Part shown: one piece after another, positions 47,610 through 60,475 of the stretch
Layout of the letters: each line of letters starts with the position of its first letter
Position numbering within the stretch: the stretch's first letter is position 1
DNA from: Branchiostoma floridae
Lineage: Eukaryota; Chordata; Leptocardii; Amphioxiformes; Branchiostomatidae
NCBI RefSeq assembly: GCF_000003815.2
Contig: NC_049996.1
Span: 10,748,838-10,812,837, forward strand
Direction: 5' to 3'
Length of the DNA stretch: 64,000 bases
Translations under genes and position numbers: made by a program
Notes under the pieces: generated by a model
What the model was told of the DNA's origin: nothing
What the model saw: only the letters and a program-made list of their open reading frames with translations
Databases searched by the model: none

Positions 47610-48320
47610 TTGACATTTATTAAATTAATTAAAATTAAACTAATTTAAATCCTTAACGTTATGTTGGATATATCTACATGTAGACAATATATAGAATGTA
47701 TAGCAGCTATATATACAGGACGTAGGATATGTTACAACTATGTTTCACCATCAATCGTGTACAATAATGAGCACTTTTTGAATATCTTTGCTCTACATAT
47801 ATGAAGACGAAATGCACTTTAAACCATACAACTTGTGATTTATCCGACGCATTGTAATTTTCATACAAGGCTTCTACATGACCTTGGACAACTGAAAGAT
47901 GTTTTGCCATAGAGACCATTTAGACGTGGGGAATTAGACCAGGTTTCCAAACGCATGCGTTCACCCAAAATCTTTTACCTAGTTGGTTTAGAGCAGAATC
48001 TGCAATAAGCATAATAGCTCTAGCGAAAAGATGTAACGCCAAGACACAAAAGTTAATGTCACACATTCGTACCTATCCATACTCTATTTGACCAGAGATG
48101 GTACGGTACTCCCGATTGAATACTGCTGTCAGGTCTTCCGGCAAAGACGTGACAACGTGGGATCTTAAGACGGAGAGGTAAGCTTAGTACCAGGCGGAAG
48201 CCTCAGAGGGCTAAGCTTTTAGGAAAGCACGGCAAGCGATCATCTGTTGTAATGTTTAATGAAACCTGTGCAACTGGCACTAAAAATGCCGTTGAGTTGA
48301 CCATAGAGCATCCGCATTGA
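47610..48320. other. no gene seen
   Basis: AT-rich 3' flank of orexin 1; nothing else is supported. Confidence 0.5.
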
Positions 48321-48327
48321 TACGGAA

Positions 48328-49385
48328 CGTCTGTCATGTCTGATAAACATCTAGTTCTACCATCCCTGAACTCTCACTTCCGAAAGTTTAGCCATCTTCC
48401 TACTCCCTTCCTACCACTCTTCTGACAGTGTATCAAAATATCTACGAACTGTGCATCTGGCGCTATACTGATGGTCAATGAGTAGACAACGGTCTATAAT
48501 GTATCGCTGTTTATTCTGTTACTTATGAGATTGGTTTCTGGAGTTTCTCTCAACAGGACCAACTACACCTTAGGTATCATATGGTTAAGTTTTGTCCTCC
48601 TGATGATTTAAAGGCGCCCACAAGTCTCCCAAATGGTTGCTGAAAGCCATATGTGCAATTACGTCCTAGACACAATACTGACCCGGAATTACCCGCGAGA
48701 TGTCGGCTCTGGTTGGACGACACCATTGCCAGCCTTACGGATAGCCACCGGTTCTTCTTTTGATCTTAGGAATGTCTCAACATCCCGTTGGACACCTTTT
48801 TTTACAGGAAAACAATTATCCATCACAGACAGACAAACCAGCTAGAACTGTTGGCTCTAGGGAAAGAATGATCGAAGTAGATGCAGTGATGTCGTCAGCT
48901 GATCATTTTTGGATATGGTAGAATATTCCTTTAGGTGGAATAAAACAGGTGCATTGCTATGGAAATGCGCACATCAATACCGTTTGCAAATCATGTCTTA
49001 TGTAAGTCAATTGTTTTATAGCATCCTGTGAGGAGAGTATTGATTACCGATGTCATTTGCCATAAGTCGGTGGGTTTCTTCGTAGCGAGGTTTCGTCTAT
49101 CTTGTTTACTTATTAGACAGCGTGTTGTGTGCCAAATTATATTGTCAAACCATTTTTGTCCATTGGTCACTTCTGTGAAAACACGAACAGATAGACCAAG
49201 GCAACACCTTCCCATGAGGTAGTTTAGTGGCAGTAGCCTGGAATGACAGTCATGTCTGACGAATAATTAGTTCTACAACCTCTGAACTCCACTTCCTGTC
49301 ACTCCCGAGAGACCGAGAGTTAACACCATATTCCCATTCTCTTCCTGTCACACTCTACTGACGATTTATTCAAATAGCCACGAAC
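48328..49385 (+). repeat. two direct repeats of about 125 bp, 920 bp apart
   Basis: GTCATGTCTGA.*AGTTCTAC, then CTGAACTC.*CACTTCC and ACTC.CTTCCT. occur at 48328-48450 and 49248-49385 in diverged form. Confidence 0.65.
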
Positions 49386-49599
49386 ACACGAACACAAACA
49401 TCTACTCTAATAAATAGACCTCCGTACGTGGAGGCAACATGTAAGGAATTCCAAGACACACTTATGCAAGCCAATACAGCAAGGAGCTAGTCCACTGGTA
49501 CATTGTGCTGATGTGTGTTTAACTCCCATACCCGTCCTCATTAGTGCTGAGTGCTAAGCAGATAAAGCAGCATGTACCAGTTTAAAGTCTTTGGTATGA

Positions 49600-49790
49600 C
49601 TTGGCCGGGAATGAACTCACGTCCTACCGAATGCATGGCAAAGACTCTCCCACTCGGCCATTGCACAGGAAAGAATACATTATCAAATATGATTTCTTAT
49701 GATTCAGAGACGGGATCAAACTCACAACCTACTGAATGCAAGGCAAAGACTCTCCCACTCGGCCATTGCACCGGAAAGAATACATTATCA
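49600..49790 (-). mobile_element. tRNA-like SINE head, tandem pair
   Basis: CCTACCGAATGCATGGCAAA and CCTACTGAATGCAAGGCAAA, each followed by GACTCTCCCACTCGGCCATT, are about 96 bp apart. Minus-strand reading is tRNA-like (AATGGCCGAGTGGGAGAGTC). Confidence 0.65.
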
Positions 49791-49859
49791 AATATGTTTC
49801 CTTATGATTCAGAGACGGCCCCGTCATCAGTGTCCGTGTCCGACTGCACCGCCTGGCCG

Positions 49860-51850
49860 AGCGACTCCACAACCTCAGAGGTAAGTGCACCCGACCCTAA
49901 TATCACTCTAACAATCTGTGTGCTTCCATTGCGATGCCAGTTAACGAGTGATATGCAATCAGAACTCAGCCTTTGTGTGAGTCTACAAAACACCACAATT
50001 GTGGTGTTTATCTGCCAGTGAAAGTTGAGTGACATCCACGCGCTTGGAATGATCCCCTTTTTTTATTGCCGCATGTTAACAACATGAGTAAGAATACAAA
50101 GCAAGAAAGGTTCATTGACTTTTTCTCTTAGGGCACCCTGTACTTATAGAGTGATAAAATCTTCTGAACCTCGGCTTACAAGAATTATATACGATGTGAA
50201 CATCATAAAACCCATGGAATATTGAAACTATCCTCTAACCAGATATTTTGGTCTCTGCCAACTGGAAGGATGAAAGCAATAAAAAAGGTTTATGTATAAA
50301 AAGTGAACAACTCAGTGACTTTAGGCAGGTTTTTAAACTGCAGCACAATTACTCGTATATAACATGGTAAGACACCACAGTACATGCACGGTACTAGATT
50401 GTAATTTCATGATTATGAAACGCAAAGTGGTCGTTAAAAGTTGTTCTCACCAAAAACTGATAAAATTTCTCCAGAAGGCTAAAACAACCACCAAATGGCA
50501 GCCTTTTATCCTACACCTCGGGAGAAAGTATAGAAATCAAACAGGATGGATTCAGTGACTTACTTGAGGGGGTGGCTCACGTAGTAATCTAGATCCCATT
50601 TCTTTTCATGTAGATAGAAAGAGATTACGTTAATCCGTTACTTTAGGAGCGATGATCCTGAAACAATTAGACCCTAAGACACGCCAATGGCAGGTAATTT
50701 GCTTGAATCATAAAGGTGTGATGGTGAGATAAAAACATGATCGTAGCGTGGGGCTGATAATGCGGAGATTAAGTTGTACTCCATTCAGGAATGACTGTAA
50801 ACAAAACAGCGCTTCGACAGATTAAGACAAGTCTCAGCTTCTGACGCCAACGGTATGCCTGTGAGGGTGTAAGAGTTGAACTTTTACCTATAGCCTCAGA
50901 AGGCATTTTCATCTAGTTCGTCATGCTAACCAAATGGCTTCTAGCATGATAGGCAGTGGAAAGGCAAAGGGGAAACATATGTGCTTCATAGAGGCAAGTT
51001 TTTTTACCAAGTTTAAAAGTTTGAAGGCATTCACCAGTACCAATTTAAACACGCTTGTGATGTAAAGGATTGCCATAGTGGGAAATGTTGTTCAATACAT
51101 CAGTTACACGAATGCTTATATTCAAGTCCGTATGACTTACGTATTTACATTTTTTGGCTTTTAATAGGTAAAGTTTGCTTTAAAGAAGCTAACTTTTTCT
51201 TTGCCTTGACCGACAGTTGCGCAGCTTGGTTATCTAACCGAAAATATTACTTCGTCGGCCTCAAAGTGTACCTGAGCTAAAATAAAGTCAACACGCAGCT
51301 CATACGGACTTAAATATGCGCACTAGAGTGACTGATCCCGTACGACGAACGTGACCATGACGTTCCAGATGATGGTGCTCTAACAGGTGGAACTGTGTGC
51401 ATCTCTAGGTAGTTGGCTCAGTCCCACCTAGTGCAGACTCAGCAATAAGTAAGGCATGAGGGAAGCCTCCTTACACTTATCCCTTAATCGCACCATTCAT
51501 CAACCATACTGTGTCTGAGTCACTTCGAGCCAGGGGAGATTTGTATCTCACTGCAAACCGTGAAAACAAACAGACATACTGGCACCCGCTGAAGGCCGCT
51601 ACCGTCTGTGGAGCAGTCTGCATAGGTCACGGAGAAGCAGAGATGCCGGAAGACTCGGGAATCTAACGTTAAGGGGAGCCAATGTCGTTCAAAGATCTGT
51701 ATCCAAATTATTTCCTGCGATAGCGGGGGAGGATTTGGGAAATGTGGCTTTCCGTTGGAACGGTTTCTAGTGGTGGTACTAGCCTGTGGCGGCGTCGTGA
51801 GTCTGAGTGTACTGAGAGCAGGGATGGCGTCACTCAACGACATGTGCTTA
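49860..51850. other. no gene recognised
   Basis: Open frames up to 114 codons (minus, 51520-51864) show no domain, signal peptide or splice context that I can defend. Confidence 0.45.
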
Positions 51851-51851
51851 A

Positions 51852-52210
51852 GAGGGTATCTCATTGAACTGTGCTAGGGATTTGCGTCAACTTTGCGAAT
51901 TTGTGTCGATTTCTCCCCTTCGGCCACAATACTGACTTGCGACGCATTGCGTATGAACCCAGATGAGCTAAAGAAAATTGCCGCGCCTTGAATGTCAGAT
52001 TCTTAGTTTCAGTGTCTTTAACAGGAATCGCAGTGATGCCATAGAATTTAAAACTAATGTCCAACGATTCAAAATGTACCAAAAAGAGATTTGAAGTGTA
52101 AATAGACGATCATCATTTTGCGATGTTTCGAGAAAAATTGTGCCGATTGACTGATGTGCGACATTTTGCGAATGTCTGACGCAATTTGGAATATACCAGT
52201 GAGATACCCT
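51852..52210. mobile_element. DNA element with AGGGTATCTCA inverted ends, about 360 bp
   Basis: AGGGTATCTCATTG at the left and CAGTGAGATACCCT at the right. Inner parts also pair loosely (TTTGCGTCAACTTTGCGAA against TTCGCAAAATGTCGCAC on the inverse strand). No coding capacity. Confidence 0.65.
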
Positions 52211-52214
52211 AACT

Positions 52215-55200
52215 ACACGAAGGGTATTACAAACTGACACAACAAGTATGGAAAACGTGAGTGTTGCACTAGCTACAGCTACTTCGATTTCAAATTCCTA
52301 CAGATTTATCTTGTAACGTGTTTACTCATTGATGTCACAGATAAATCGTTGACGAAAGCTTCCCGACTGTGGCTGAGCCCCGGCCCGGGACTCACCCTGG
52401 TGGAACCGCCGGCCTCAACACAGCAGCGCGCTACGGACCGGCGGTAGAACTGGTCAACCCGCACGGGGATAAGTCAACCGGTACTAGAGCCAACCAACCA
52501 GCAAGCAGGAACGAAATTTGAATAACAACGGATTTATGATGCCGTTATGACGAAGGCAATCACGAAATGTCATGGACTTTGTCCTGTATTTCGTTGATGA
52601 TGATGATTAAAGAAACGAGTATTCTAAGATAAAACGTAAGGCGTATATGATTACTTCGCAAATATCTTTACGATCACAAGAACAGATTTGTTGTTATATT
52701 ATGGAAGAACCGTTTCTCTCTATGTACTTTAAACAACGATTACTACCTGAAATCATGACCTGGCAAGTACTTTACAAACACATGAAAGCAAGGAACAACA
52801 AATCCTTGTGTTAATGTTTTCCAGCCTATGTTATAGATGATTGCGATATCTTTTGATTCTTCAGCGCATCTATAGCACTCGGTGAATGACATATGTAGGA
52901 TCTTATCATCTTTGACAAGAAATGAAATTTCCTGATTGAGGTTGGTTTGTCTGCGTATGTTTACTACTAGATATACCATACACCACTAGTTTTACTAATT
53001 CATTCCGAAAGTTACTCGTTAAACTATGTATAATGCGGTGTACAATTACAAGGCGAAAAGTCTTATTTTATTCGCAAAAGAGGTTTCCAAAAGGCTCGCA
53101 CAGAAAAGGAAAAGGATGTACCCATGATAGCATTTCAGAGTACCTAACTAAATAGTTTGTAACGGTGCAGGGAAACCCATACTTTGTTTTTGAAGACAGA
53201 CATCTAAGACATCTTGCTCGATCTAAGTTGGTAAAAAAGCTCAAACTTAGTAAACTATTTTTCTCAATAATACTTGGTAAAAATTACAAACAGACGAAGC
53301 AGCAATTCGTATGATAACTCTTAGCAGTCAATTTCTTAACTGTGAAGATGAACAAATAAAACTTGATAAAACAAATGTCTGATGGCATAACATTATTGAG
53401 CAGGTAAACATGTACATGTATGATATACTGTTTTTACCATTATAGATGAGTTAGGTCATTGGGAGAAAACCACTCTTTAAACAAACCTTAAAGCGTTTTC
53501 CATTAAGAATTGAATGGAATGAAGATGACGAGCCTTTATGCCACACCGGGCATTCGATGGTTAAATAGCTTTATTACATCAAGTATAATGTGACACAAAT
53601 CTAGTTCAAATCATAACAGCATCCGGTCATAATATGTGGGGTAATTGGGGAGTCAGTGCTGGAAGTATGACAAAATATGACTTATTATTATAGTATTTAC
53701 CGCTTATACGGTACAGATACCGTTCCATTCCAGTGATCCTAAATCCAGAAGCGACCCTACGATAAGCTATTGTAACACTAGCTATTATATTTGTTATCAT
53801 GACATTTTAACGGCCTAGAAGTTTGGTAACCAATCCTGCTAAAATACCATATTTCATATTTGCTACGAAATTGTCCTTTTTAAAAACAAATGAACGGAAG
53901 AAGAAAAAAGTTCATTTTCAGGTATCAATATTCATCATCATCCTCGCCGCATATTAGTCCAGTCAGTGTTTACTCATACTGGAGCGGGCCGTCATTGTTA
54001 TACACAGTTTCCTATCAATAGTGTAGACATCCGGGAAAAAAAAAGAAAATTCACATTGAGGTGTCATAGGGCTTTCCACCTTTATATACTTACAATGTGC
54101 GCTGCTGAATCTCTACTATACATGTTAATTGCTTGTGTTTCGTACACCCTAACATGAACCTACTACCCATACACACGACACAAAACCCTACATGATACTA
54201 GAGGATTGAATGCTTTGACACGTTTAGAGTTTGAAGAAATATCTGTTTGTCCTAGGAGCTGCCGTAGGTGCTGTGCTATCTTCTGTCGTTATGACGTAGG
54301 TCACAAATCCACCTTAATCTTACGGAGCGTGACACTGGACAAAGGTTAAAACATTAGACAGTTTTCCTCGCGTAGTCTTCCTAGAAATAGATGTCCTGCC
54401 TTTCACTAAGGCTGGGAGAGAAAAAGGGTAATCTATATTACACTCATAGACAATCCTTTAATGGTATGTCGTATTTATAGCTTATTTTCGGAGTATGATG
54501 CGTTATAAGACGGGCGTTACGGTACGAGAAAACCAAGGCTGAGGACTTTTGGGGTCTTCAAAAAGTACATGTTGCAGTTATTAAGTTTTTCTCATAAAGT
54601 GTCTTATTGCAAGCCGGTAATTTACGCAGATTTTTATGACGTCACGATGACGTGATTTGCTTTCGAGAAAGCGATATTTTTGTTTGCTTGGCTCACATGT
54701 TCCAAACAGTGACATCACCGGTTTGTGAGTCTTCAGGAGGACCTGTTCTATACCTCTTGATTAATTCTAGTTAATACTTTGTCTATTTGAATGTTTTGGG
54801 GCTACAGAAAGGCATGCATTCACACGCGGCAAAGACTGCAGTACTGTTACAAAGCGCTAGCCCCGTGGCAAAATCAACAATAAGAAACGAAAGAAGAAAC
54901 ATTGACCATGTTGCCGCAACAATCTTTATATTTGGTCGTATTCTACTGCATCAATGGCGCCGAATCACACGACGTTGAAGTGAGTAGTTCACTGAATTGC
55001 GTCAAATTGCGCCGTTGCAACTTTAGAATTTTCGCCAATTTTCCCTTGCCGGTACACATAACGTTGGACCCACATTCTCAATTTCGACTCCAAATCACGA
55101 GCAAGATAACTTTATTGGAAATTAAAGTTTTGCCACCAAACCACCAATGTACAGTGGTTAAGATTCATTTGCAGTGCAAACAACTTTCACAATTTGGAGC

Positions 55201-56960
55201 AGTTTAGAGAGATAAACGCTTTACCGCACTGTGAAACACACGAAACACCTACTGCAACAGTGAGATTGCCTAGTTTCTTACATAGCTCTTTGTTTGCTTT
55301 GGATGAACATGCTATTCCATCAACCCCAGGGACACTATCTACGTGGTACTTTAGAACAGCTAGGCATTCTTAACACACTCAAACTGAAAAACGTTTCAAT
55401 GAGAAGGTAAGTATCTATAGAATTCCTGGTAACTTATGGATTAGTTGAGACCGATAAGATCCGCCTTGGAGTAAACAAAAAGCAATGCAAAGTTCAAGAC
55501 ATGGCTGGGAATCTTGGAATTCATTGTACCAACTCTTTCAAGAAACATGCATGCTTATATGAATACATGTGTTGTTTAATTGAATGGGGCATAAAATGCT
55601 CTAACATCGCGAAAAAGGCGTCGCGTTAATTGCTAATAAATGTGCGATTGGACCAAACTTATAAAGTGCAAAATTCCTTCCAAATAAAATATATTTTCTT
55701 TTCATTTTCAAGTGTCAATTTTTGCTATCTTTCACGGAAATTGAAAGCACAATGTGAGATTAGGATCATCCTATATTTACTGCTTTATTACTGCAGCATT
55801 CAGCCGGAAACAGGTTTGTGCAGTAAAGGTGCAGTAAAGTAAGATCGGCGTCTTAGTTTCCAATTGCAAAAAAAATTGTCGGGGGGTCAACTACATTTTG
55901 TAGATATAATGAAACAAAAAAGATAGTTCCCTACTTATTTTGTTTAGTAATGTGTTTAAGCTGTTTGAAATGTACATCAGTTTTATCGACTCAATTATTA
56001 CAGATAAATGTGAGTTCAACAATGTGGCCTTTGTTTGGATATATGTTTACTTTCTTAATCACTTAATGTTGTTTGTCTTGGGTCACGTCCTTATGTGGGG
56101 TGCCTTTAACGGCGCATTGATATCTGCCAATGTCTCGGAGTAGTTTCGTATGGCTGCAGTTCGGTCTGTCGTCTTCTAGATCTGGCGTCAGCCTCAGCTG
56201 TGGGAAAATAGGAAAAAATGACGTCAGATATTTTGACGGTTTATCATCATCTGACCGTCAGACGGCTTATCTACCACAATTACTTGTTGACACTGTCACT
56301 GTGACAATGAATACGGTCTCCTTCGGTCAATATTGACCATGGTAAAATCCTAGTTGATAGCCCTACAGCGTCGACTGTGGCTATCCTTATGCAAGAATGA
56401 CAGTCTCTGCCACATGAAGCACGTCTGTAGGCTGACTCAGTTCTTTTTGCAGGATCCGCTTTAATTTCATCTGCCATGCGCATCAGTCTGGTTTCTCCTG
56501 ATTTATCTGCCTGATGTGCCTGTGTGTCTCTGACTTATAACCTATTTGCATACCATGTTACATACTTAACGCTAATTAGCATACTCATTTGCATACTTGG
56601 GAAAACATAATGAAACCGCTACCAGCCCACCTGTCAGATTCAGCAGCCGGCGAAGATGGTGCAGGAGTTCCCACACCTTGGAATGTTCAAGCTGGTTCTT
56701 CCGCTCACTGCGAAACAATAGAGAGGAACTTCCCGTTAGTGTGAAAGATCATTCGCAAAGACGAATAACATTGAACTCTGCCTAAACGACGGAAGGAGCA
56801 GGCGACGACAAATCCCACTAACTGTCGTTATACAGAGACAGAGGGCGATACAGGCTTTATGCGTGGTCACGTGTTTGTAAGGTCACGTGTCCCAAGTAAT
56901 GGGTCAAAGGGCTGTACGAGCAATCTCAATCGATGAGCTCTGCAGGTTGCTTGTACAGCT
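52215..56960. other. no gene recognised
   Basis: AT-rich sequence. A double CRE-like string (TGACGTCACGATGACGTGA) lies at about 54638-54656. No exon is recognised near it. Confidence 0.45.
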
Positions 56961-56968
56961 TCTATGGG

Positions 56969-57119
56969 TAATCCTTAATCTTCAAGCAGATTTTGCTGTG
57001 GCAAATGGAAAGGAGTTTAGCCGGCAAAGGAGTTATTGGCTTCGCTGTGGCCATTAACTCCTCGGCCGGCTAAACTCCTTCCCATTTGCCACAGCATGAT
57101 CTGCTTGGAGATTAGGTAA
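56969..57119. mobile_element. near-perfect hairpin MITE, about 150 bp
   Basis: GCTGTGGCAAATGG.AAGGAG and TTTAGCCGGC at the left are mirrored by GCCGGCTAAACTCC and CCATTTGCCACAGC at the right. The arms are about 65 bp with a short loop near TATTGGCTTCGCTGTGG. Confidence 0.92.
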
Positions 57120-57124
57120 TTCTT

Positions 57125-58480
57125 TCAAAGACATCATTGGAACTGAAAAAAATCGTCAGCCATCGTACGCAGCAAAAAGCTTCTGGAGGAAAATGCAACG
57201 TGACAACCCATGTAAAACAGACTCGTATCGTATGGAGACTGTTTTAGGCAATTGCCAGAACCAATTACCACTTACAGATGCAACAGCATCTCCATCGTGT
57301 GATTGGCTATTCCATCAGACAATTTTATTTGATAGTGTCTATCCAACAGGAGTCATTCGTCCAGAGGTTATCAATCGTCCTAGTTCCTGAATGCTGGGCA
57401 ACATAATAATTTGCTGCTGTCTTATACGTGAGGAAACTAACACATATTTCTTGTCAGCACTAGCCTTCATGGCTAAAACAATGCGATTTCTTGTCTTTAG
57501 TCATCAAGAAATCAACGTCAGTTCAACATTCAACCAACATCAAAGACTTATGGCCTATATGGCAGACGACATTCCAATGGCGAGGTTATCAAGAATGGCC
57601 GACCTTTTAACTGTCATAGTGACGAACTCGAGCAATGTAAACCTAAACCGACATGGAATTGTGACTTAGGGCTCTCTGTTGTCACCTTTGGTTTGAAGGG
57701 GTGGATTTGACATTTATCAGAAATCACGTCCCATTTCTCGATGATCCCAGGTGACCTCCTCACATGAATCAGCTTGTCATCAGCTATATTACAGCCACGG
57801 GCGAAGGGCAGCACCTTACAAGTCTCCTGTTCAACACCGTGCCGTTAACTTCTGATTGCTTTCTCCGTGTGGAATTCCAACAGATACGCCAGTTGTTCTG
57901 TGTGGTGCATGTCTATTATGATTGACCAGTGGTATTGCTGTAAGCTAACCCCTTATCCGTAGAGATCTACTTACTGGTATATAAGTAGTATTAGACTGCA
58001 TGATTTTTAAAGATACGATCATGTTATTAGATGTCTTTTGTCGTTTCAGTATGTTCAAAAGAAGACGAGGTCACTGATAACTTGTAAGGATATGGGTCTC
58101 TTCTAGTCTCTCCCCGTGGCAGGTTGACCACAGAAATATTGTTTTATCACATTTCAAACATGATTTGATCTTTACTCCAAGGCAGGGATCGATGTGTTAG
58201 GAAATTTCCAAAGGGAGTCGGTAAACATACTGAAACGAAAATAGTTTGAAATCTGCCTAAGGCCTATGCGTTTTGTCTGAAAGTATGATTATCTATACTG
58301 GACTTTTTGATCTCGATGATTTGTATATCGTTTAAAACGAAAATGGTCGTATAGCCTAACATATAATGACCCATCACTTAGGGCAGAAAGTTTCCATAGA
58401 AAGTTTCAGTAGCAGGATATGTTTTTACAGGTAAGAGTTGTTCGCCCTTTAACGTGCCAGCCCATTTGATATGTGACTCC
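57125..58480. other. no gene recognised
   Basis: Frames of up to 92 codons (57193-57669) lack recognisable motifs. Confidence 0.45.
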
Positions 58481-58489
58481 AATATTACG

Positions 58490-58595
58490 TCCCTTCCGAA
58501 AGACGGATACAGCCCCAACGAAGATGCCCCGACCAAGTTTTGAACCACGGTCTCCCTGTTACCAATCAATTGGAACCAGGTGCTTAACTGTGAGG
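58490..58595 (-). mobile_element. tRNA-headed SINE (CGGAAGGGACG body)
   Basis: On the minus strand a tRNA-like head with GTGGTTCAAAACTTGG (B box) leads to GTCTTTCGGAAGGGACG, the start of the body shared with 24.4 and 60.2 kb. It is truncated after that. Confidence 0.65.
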
Positions 58596-58661
58596 CTGCT
58601 ATAGGGGCATTCCTACCACTTTTACAGACAATAGGGAACTAGGCGTGAGGAGATCCCTTGT

Positions 58662-58867
58662 TAGGCCTACGTTACATCTCCAAACCGGGGCCCGGCCGGA
58701 CAGCTTTGGGGAACGAAAAATGTGATATAAAAGACACCAAACTACACAAGACGTAAAGAGAATAGTAGTGGGCGTTATTTGTGTATATTTTTACGTATAC
58801 ATTTCTATTTTTCGTTTCCACAAACAGCCCGGCCGGGCCCCGGTCTGGAAATGTAACGTTAGCCTTA
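58662..58867 (+). mobile_element. MITE family A copy just past the orexin 2 exon
   Basis: TAGGCCTACGTTACATCTCC at the left, GGAAATGTAACGTTAGCC at the right, and GGGCCCGGCCGGACAGC/CAGCCCGGCCGGGCCCC inside. It ends 74 bp from the coding exon of orexin 2. Confidence 0.85.
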
Positions 58868-58940
58868 ACAGCAATGGTGATGATGACGATCATGATGAAC
58901 ACAAATCGCCTGACCTTATCTGATAGTGAACGGAACTAAC

Positions 58941-59266
58941 CTATAATCGTGGTCTAACGTAAGTTCCGGTAACCCTTCCAGTCGGTCCAGGTCTACCTGG
59001 GCCCGGTCGTGGAGGTCCACCAGAGAGGTGGGGAGTCCTCCATGGGAGGGGTCGTGTTCCCCTCGGGGGAGGGACTTGTATTCCCCCTCGCCTCTTTGCC
59101 TCTTGCCGACGGTGAGGATGCCGTGTCCATGGTTACGGGGACCGAAGAGACGTCTGAAGTGCGGGCAGTTGCACGTCCTTCTCCAGCAGCATCTCGGGAA
59201 GGCCCATGATCCTTTGCACAGCAGGCCAACGAACAGCACCGCCAGGAGTACATGCATGCAACGCAT
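58941..59266 (-). CDS. orexin/hypocretin-type neuropeptide precursor 2 (main coding exon)
   Basis: From the ATG at 59266 the frame encodes a signal peptide (MRCMHVLLAVLFVGLLCKGS, then WA). A mature peptide with CC-x4-C-x-C and RNHGHGILTV-GKR follows: orexin cysteine spacing, amidation Gly and dibasic site. Compared with orexin 1, the first Gly of GNH is Arg and the predicted N-terminus is Phe, so no pyroglutamate is expected. The acidic tail follows. The exon ends GATTATAG|GTTAGT in phase 2 (after 108 codons), the same phase as in orexin 1. The final exon was not found; reading on gives a stop after only a few more codons. The acceptor CCTCCCACAG lies four bases before the ATG, as in orexin 1. 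Confidence 0.85.
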
Positions 59267-60109
59267 CTGTCTGTGGGAGGAGACAAAAATGCGTTAGAAA
59301 GTTGTTACGGTTGAAGCATTTGGAAAGAATCCATTTCCATGTATATATGAATCCCAAACGCCAAGTTGGAGTAGTCCATTTGATTTCTCAACTCCAACAT
59401 CGATGACAAAGATGAGGAAGTAGCAAACTCAAAACGCACAGAAACAGAAAAGAAGAACAAAATCACTGAAAACAGTAAATCACACATACATATTTAATAC
59501 ATGGAAAGTGCCCACTGTAGACACACAAAAACAGAATATCTTTGATGGTTCAAAGGACACTTGTTGCGAAGTTAACCAGGCCCAACAAATCACGACCAGA
59601 AGCCAGTTTCTAGAGAACGATACCCGCCGCCCATTATTCGTAAGTGTCAGCAAGAAATGATATTCAAAGTGACTGTAAGTGGATTGTAAATAAAGAAATT
59701 TGTAAATGCTCCACACAAATCCATTAGATTTTAAAAACCATTTGTATAGGATGGAACAGGACCATTACTTTTGAACGTCAGTTGATTTAGTAAGCACTAT
59801 TGCAATTATAACTGGAAAGAGGTAATTTACATTAGCCATAACATCATCTACAGGAAATTATGAATCTAAAATACTGTGCTATGGTCAGGGCGCAGCAAGG
59901 GTAGATAGATTCAGATTAAACGTACAGTAAACCGAGTTCAACACATGGTAGAAAATATTCTCGCTTGTCAGCCAACTTGTAGCCCATTATTTGTTGAGAC
60001 CGAGAAGTTCGAAGAACCAAGTTACAATTAACGTCAAAGGCATTTAAGACAGCCGTTTGACACTCAGCAACGCCGAAGGAATGCCTCTGTGACTCAACTA
60101 AATCTAATA

Positions 60110-60260
60110 GTAGCCTCATGGCCCAGGTCCTGGTCCCATGAAAAGCGAACCTTGGAGATACCAGTTCAAATCATGCACCAGTCTTTCGGAAGGGACGAAA
60201 AATGAGGGTTCTGTGTTAGAGGAGGTGCCTGGAGCACGTTTAAGGGAAAGGGCTACAGAA
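60110..60260 (+). mobile_element. tRNA-headed SINE sharing the body of the 5S-headed SINE
   Basis: A tRNA-like head with B box CAGTTCAAATCATG is followed by GTCTTTCGGAAGGGACGAAA and GAGGTGCCTGGAGCACGTTT. The latter is nearly the same as the body at 24440-24510. It lies in the presumed first intron of orexin 2. Confidence 0.75.
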
Positions 60261-60362
60261 ACAAAACGAAAAGCTACTCACCTACGCTCACTAAGTACTA
60301 CAAGGTGAACAACAAAACTGATGAACGAAAATCAAACATTGATGAAATGCTCGCAATCTCAC

Positions 60363-60475
60363 CTAATAATACTGTCGTCAACTAATAATCCCTAAAAGTT
60401 GGAGTAATTCAGCAACTAGTGTCGGTTGATTTCGTGTCCTCTGTGCAGTAGAGTTTATCCGTATTTATATAATAA
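60363..60475 (-). promoter_or_regulatory. TATA box and untranslated first exon, probably of orexin 2
   Basis: TATAAATA on the minus strand (60462-60469) predicts a start near 60438. About 75 nt later comes ATTATTAG|GTGAGA, a strong donor with the exon end at 60363. This fits the acceptor just before the orexin 2 start codon, leaving an intron of about 1.1 kb. A CRE (TGACGTCA) lies about 105 bp upstream of the TATA box. The link to orexin 2 is inferred from position, strand and splice sites. Confidence 0.55.

Noticed and set aside
51520-51864. 114-codon minus-strand frame
   Set aside because: No domain, signal or splice context; part overlaps a DNA element end.
58672-58902. 76-codon minus-strand frame just past orexin 2 as its last exon
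   Set aside because: The intron would be about 30 bp and the frame reads through a MITE.
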